Below are positions 60,648 through 64,000 of a DNA stretch of 64,000 nucleotides, piece after piece. The stretch covers positions 321,150,368 through 321,214,367 of the forward strand of contig OV050030.1 of assembly GCA_920105625.2 (NCBI GenBank), written 5' to 3'. How positions within the stretch are numbered: the stretch's first letter is position 1; every line of letters begins with the position of its first letter. The notes under the pieces were generated by a model. It was not told the origin of the DNA, made no database searches, and saw only the letters and a program-made list of their open reading frames with translations. A program made the translations under genes and the position numbers. Source of the stretch: Clusia tigrina (Eukaryota; Arthropoda; Insecta; Diptera; Clusiidae).

Positions 60648-61990
60648 TTAATGTCGTCATTAGTGGGTTCTACCTGTTCAAATTCATAGTTTTCTGTGTC
60701 ATATCCATATTGATGGCTTTGGGAGTCCTCATAATATTCTATAGGGTACCCTTCACTATCGTTGCTGTAATCTGGCGGAATAACTTCTGCTGCTTCCGTA
60801 TTAAAAACTCGTTGAACCTTACTGGGTTGTTGGGTATTTTGTGAGGGTGGGCGCTTATTAGCTTGGTTATAGTTATTTTGAGGGAATCTGTTAGTGGGAT
60901 TTTGCCAAATTGGCCGTCCAAAATTTTGAGTTTGTTGATTTTGAGGTCGATTTTCATAATTGACTTGTCTTGTTTGAATTGATCTGTCAACTTCCATGGG
61001 TACTGGTGGTTTAGGTGGTAAGGGAGGTTTGGCGTTATTTTGTATTGGGAAGTTGGAATGGTTTGTGCCAAATTGGGTTTGCCTATATGGATAGAAATTA
61101 TTTGACCTGGGAAATTGTCCATGTGGGTTGGTAAGCTCTGGATAAAAAGGACGTTTAATTTGGTTTGGTCGGTATTGGCCCACAGGTTTAATATTTGACT
61201 GTACCCTTACCATGCTGTTGTCATGATTTGTCCTATAATTCATATTACTTAATTTCAGGCACATATGGAGAGCTTGCGGTAAGCTGCTTGGTTCTTTTAC
61301 GCTTAAAAGACTTGGTAAATTACCATTCAATCCCCGCACGAAGGTATCCAGGGCTTTCCCCCTGTAGGCTGCCGTCATTGCTGATAACGCTTCTTCTCCT
61401 AACTCAAGACAGTCTATTTTGTCCAATATGAGAGAAAGGTATTGGTAGACCTGTTGGTAAAATTCTTCAATAGAACTTCCACGCTGGGCAAGAGTAGTCA
61501 TTTGGTACTCAAGGGTTCCGACGTCTCTTTTATCGGCGTAATGTAACATTAGGCATTTCTTAATTTTGCTCCATTCCAGTGGGGTTCTATAAGATTCTAA
61601 GGCTGCATCGGCCTCGCCGATTATTTTATGCCTTATAGTATGTAGAATTGCAAAATATTTTGGAGTTTTTTTATTTTGTCCGTGCATTAGAAGGATCCTA
61701 TCTACCGATTTTCGCCATGAATTGAATTCGCCCGGTTTCCCGGAGAATTCCCTAAGGCACTTGACCACATCAGGTACCCTTTCTGATGAGTCACTGTTTA
61801 TGGAAAAGTCTATTGTCAATTCCTTATCTTCTTCTGTCCTAGGATTAAGGATGGAAGAGACTGTGTCTGCGATCAGACTCACAAGTTCCTTTTTTTGATT
61901 GTTAGTGAATGAGGATGTGAGGTTAGTACTCGTAGAAGCTCCTAAGTTTAATTTTGCCAAAGTCGCAGATAGTTGCTCACTTTCTGTCAT
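60635..61990 (-). CDS. gag: Element A Gag (unit 5)
   Basis: 451 open codons, differing from unit 2 by LESYRTP. EEDKELT and NHDNSM link it to unit 2 rather than to its neighbour unit 4. Capsid-like core, Pro/Asn-rich region and acidic end as in unit 2. Confidence 0.92.
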   Translation of the reverse strand: MTESEQLSATLAKLNLGASTSTNLTSSFTNNQKKELVSLIADTVSSILNPRTEEDKELTIDFSINSDSSERVPDVVKCLREFSGKPGEFNSWRKSVDRILLMHGQNKKTPKYFAILHTIRHKIIGEADAALESYRTPLEWSKIKKCLMLHYADKRDVGTLEYQMTTLAQRGSSIEEFYQQVYQYLSLILDKIDCLELGEEALSAMTAAYRGKALDTFVRGLNGNLPSLLSVKEPSSLPQALHMCLKLSNMNYRTNHDNSMVRVQSNIKPVGQYRPNQIKRPFYPELTNPHGQFPRSNNFYPYRQTQFGTNHSNFPIQNNAKPPLPPKPPVPMEVDRSIQTRQVNYENRPQNQQTQNFGRPIWQNPTNRFPQNNYNQANKRPPSQNTQQPSKVQRVFNTEAAEVIPPDYSNDSEGYPIEYYEDSQSHQYGYDTENYEFEQVEPTNDDINFLD

Positions 61991-62738
61991 TTTCTTAAAT
62001 ATTCGTAAATACTTTTTTTTAGGTAATTTAAAATTTTAATTAATTAATATTATCTTATTAATATTTAAAAATTTTTTTTTTGTTTTATCTTATATTCAAT
62101 AGGTTATTTAAATTTTAAGCATGAAATAATCTTACATTAATATTCTGCTCGCCTGGAACATATTGAAAATTCCGTTTCGCCGGGCTTGACTGGCTGCGAC
62201 CATACGTACGCCCCCTTTCAAGAGTTTTACTAAGGAACCAATGTCAAGGCTTGATAACGATATTTGTTCTGGTTGCTCCTTATGGTGCTTGTGTTGATAA
62301 AATGTTGGTTTTCGTTGTTGGTTTACTTTGTCTTTGCTTTTTCTTAGCTGTTTGCAGAGTGTTCTTAGTTCAATTTACAGTTACTTCTCCTTTAATCGTA
62401 TTTAGTTTTTAAATTAAATTAAATTAAATTATTAAAATTTTCAATTTTTCCTGGCTTTTTTTATTAAATGTTTTGCACAGTTTTCTGAATAAAATTTTAT
62501 AGTTGTTTTTTTTTTTTTTTTTTCTTTAAAAAAAAATTGGATTTTGGTACTCTTTTAAAACAATGGTTTCCACAATGTTTGGAGTAAAATTTGAATAAAA
62601 TTTTTCTTCAACTGAATTTAATTTTCAATTTTAAAAAATTGGATATTTTTCTGATATTTCTTTTTGGATTAAATATTTTCACAGTATTATTATTAGATTT
62701 AATTTTTTTCAAGGTTCACGTTTTTTGCTCGGGCGCCA

Positions 62739-63076
62739 AATAAAAATACAAAGATTTATTTCTTTTTTTAATAGCCTTTATTACAGCACTATGTGCTTCT
62801 ACCAGTTCTGATTTAGACTAAAACTTAACTAATTTGTTTCTAAATAAAGCTTTCGTTCACCTGCACATTTGCTTGTTCATCAAAATTGAGTTGCGCGTGT
62901 AGCGCAAGCAGACAGTTATCGTTGACAAATTTTGGTGGGAAAGGAATGTGCAATTAAACACCTTTAAATAATAAAATGATAAATGCAATTAAGCACCTTT
63001 AAATAAAGTAATAAATATTTCGTTCACGGTGGAACGAAATGTGGAAAATAATGAAATAATGGATGGGGTGTTAACT
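62739..63076 (-). repeat. Element A LTR E
   Basis: 338 bp, GACAAATT type shared with LTR B; standard primer site (62727-62738). Confidence 0.92.
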
Positions 63077-63110
63077 CCTCCCTCCGAAATTCCAATCGTC
63101 CCCGATTGGT

Positions 63111-64000
63111 TTAAAAGTATGGAATGTCGTTTAGACTCTTGTGCCTTGAAACTGTTTTAATTGGCAACTGGAAAGATTCATTGTTTTGAATAATAATTTC
63201 CGCTGTATTGCGTTTATGAAATTTGAAAATCAAAATTAGGATTACTATGAAGACTATTAGCCCGAAATGAGTAAACAAGCTAGACTTAACCAGCAAGTTT
63301 AAGGAACTAATTTTCTTTATATTTTTAATATTTAGATCCTTCATCAATCTTAATGATAACACTTCTTCATATTCTGAACGAGAATTTGAGTGTTTTATGA
63401 GTGCAGGTAGTGGTCTCATGCTGTGCATTTCGAAAGCTGTAAAACTTAAATTATTAATTTTAATAGTTTCGTTAAAAAATTTTATCAAAAATGATCCATT
63501 TATATTTCTTGTGTAATTTTTTATACAAATATTTCCATCAAAATTATTTAACAATATTAGCCCATTATCAAGGATTTCGAGTTTTTTAATATGGTCTGAG
63601 TTTGATACAATGCAATTATATGGTTTGTTTTCTAATAAGTTCTTTGTACAATTTTCATTTTCCAAGTTTACAATCTGATCTTGTTTGCAAATTTTTATCT
63701 TATTTATTGATTTGCAATGCTTTTCTATGCCATAATAATTATCACTACATTTCAAAATTTTTTCAAAATTAATTTTTAAAATAGTATTATTTCTACTTAA
63801 TGGTTTAATTACAAATGAATTACAAATTTCTTTCCCTGTTTTTGGAATTTTTATAATATAAATGACAATATTTTCTCTTATAGCAATTTGAATGTCGGCA
63901 AAATTTAATGATTCTTCTAAAGAATCGAATGGCATATTTTCTTCTATAAAAATCTTATTAATTCTTTGAGCTTCCTGATTTGATATTATGAATGTGTTAA
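63111..64000 (-). CDS. env: Element A Env, partial (unit 6)
   Basis: C-terminal ~296 codons, open to the window edge, with membrane anchor and tail. MHSMRPLP and NNESFQ match unit 3 env. The N-terminal half is outside the window. Confidence 0.88.
   Translation of the reverse strand, partial: NTFIISNQEAQRINKIFIEENMPFDSLEESLNFADIQIAIRENIVIYIIKIPKTGKEICNSFVIKPLSRNNTILKINFEKILKCSDNYYGIEKHCKSINKIKICKQDQIVNLENENCTKNLLENKPYNCIVSNSDHIKKLEILDNGLILLNNFDGNICIKNYTRNINGSFLIKFFNETIKINNLSFTAFEMHSMRPLPALIKHSNSRSEYEEVLSLRLMKDLNIKNIKKISSLNLLVKSSLFTHFGLIVFIVILILIFKFHKRNTAEIIIQNNESFQLPIKTVSRHKSLNDIPYF

Overview
The window is a retrotransposon-rich stretch of a fly genome. Diptera is suggested by envelope-bearing gypsy-group (errantivirus-type) LTR elements, Jockey-like LINE remnants, a mariner-family transposon, a 57-bp intron, and exons closely resembling the C-terminus of the fly kinase Genghis khan (MRCK). 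No rRNA, tRNA, CRISPR array or bacterial-type operon was seen. Identifications come from motif reading, not database searches.

Layout. (1) 1-20685, minus strand: a head-to-tail array of a dead, internally deleted errantivirus ('element B'). Each unit shares one LTR (332-333 bp, tRNA-Ser-type primer site) with the next. There are one partial and five full ~3.06-kb units plus two ~1.65-kb units. Each long unit keeps the start of gag, the end of integrase and a broken env. The array starts inside a copia-like element at 20685/20686 and runs off the left edge. (2) 20686-22369, minus: 5' part of that copia-like element (integrase and protease fragments, gag, 136-bp LTR). (3) 22624-22966, plus: the last two coding exons of a gek/MRCK-like host gene. 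(4) 23060-24862: a (TA)n tract split by a mariner-family element with an open 335-codon transposase. (5) 24863-30925: remnants of Jockey-like LINEs on both strands, a hAT-like terminus, an I/R1-like LINE tail and a Helitron fragment. (6) 30929-31261: (TA)n tracts. (7) 31262-64000, minus: a second head-to-tail, single-LTR array of an unrelated, full-length 7.10-kb errantivirus ('element A') with gag, pol and env, 338-bp LTRs and a tRNA-Lys-type primer site. It has five LTRs, four complete units and partial units at both ends.

Expression logic of element A. Pol lies in the -1 frame of gag. A T TTT TTA slippery heptamer at the end of gag is followed 11 nt later by a 10-bp hairpin. Env appears to come from a spliced RNA: a leader AUG plus eight codons ends at a GTAAGA donor, and its phase matches an acceptor with branch site and T-tract at the pol/env border. 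No unit is fully functional. Units 2 and 5 have open gag and pol but carry Asp-to-Tyr at an RT catalytic residue. Units 1, 3 and 4 share a gag nonsense codon and have other breaks.

Both arrays are antisense to the gek-like exons. Two unrelated envelope-bearing families arrayed in one orientation at one locus recall unistrand piRNA clusters such as flamenco; this is a hypothesis that small-RNA data could test.
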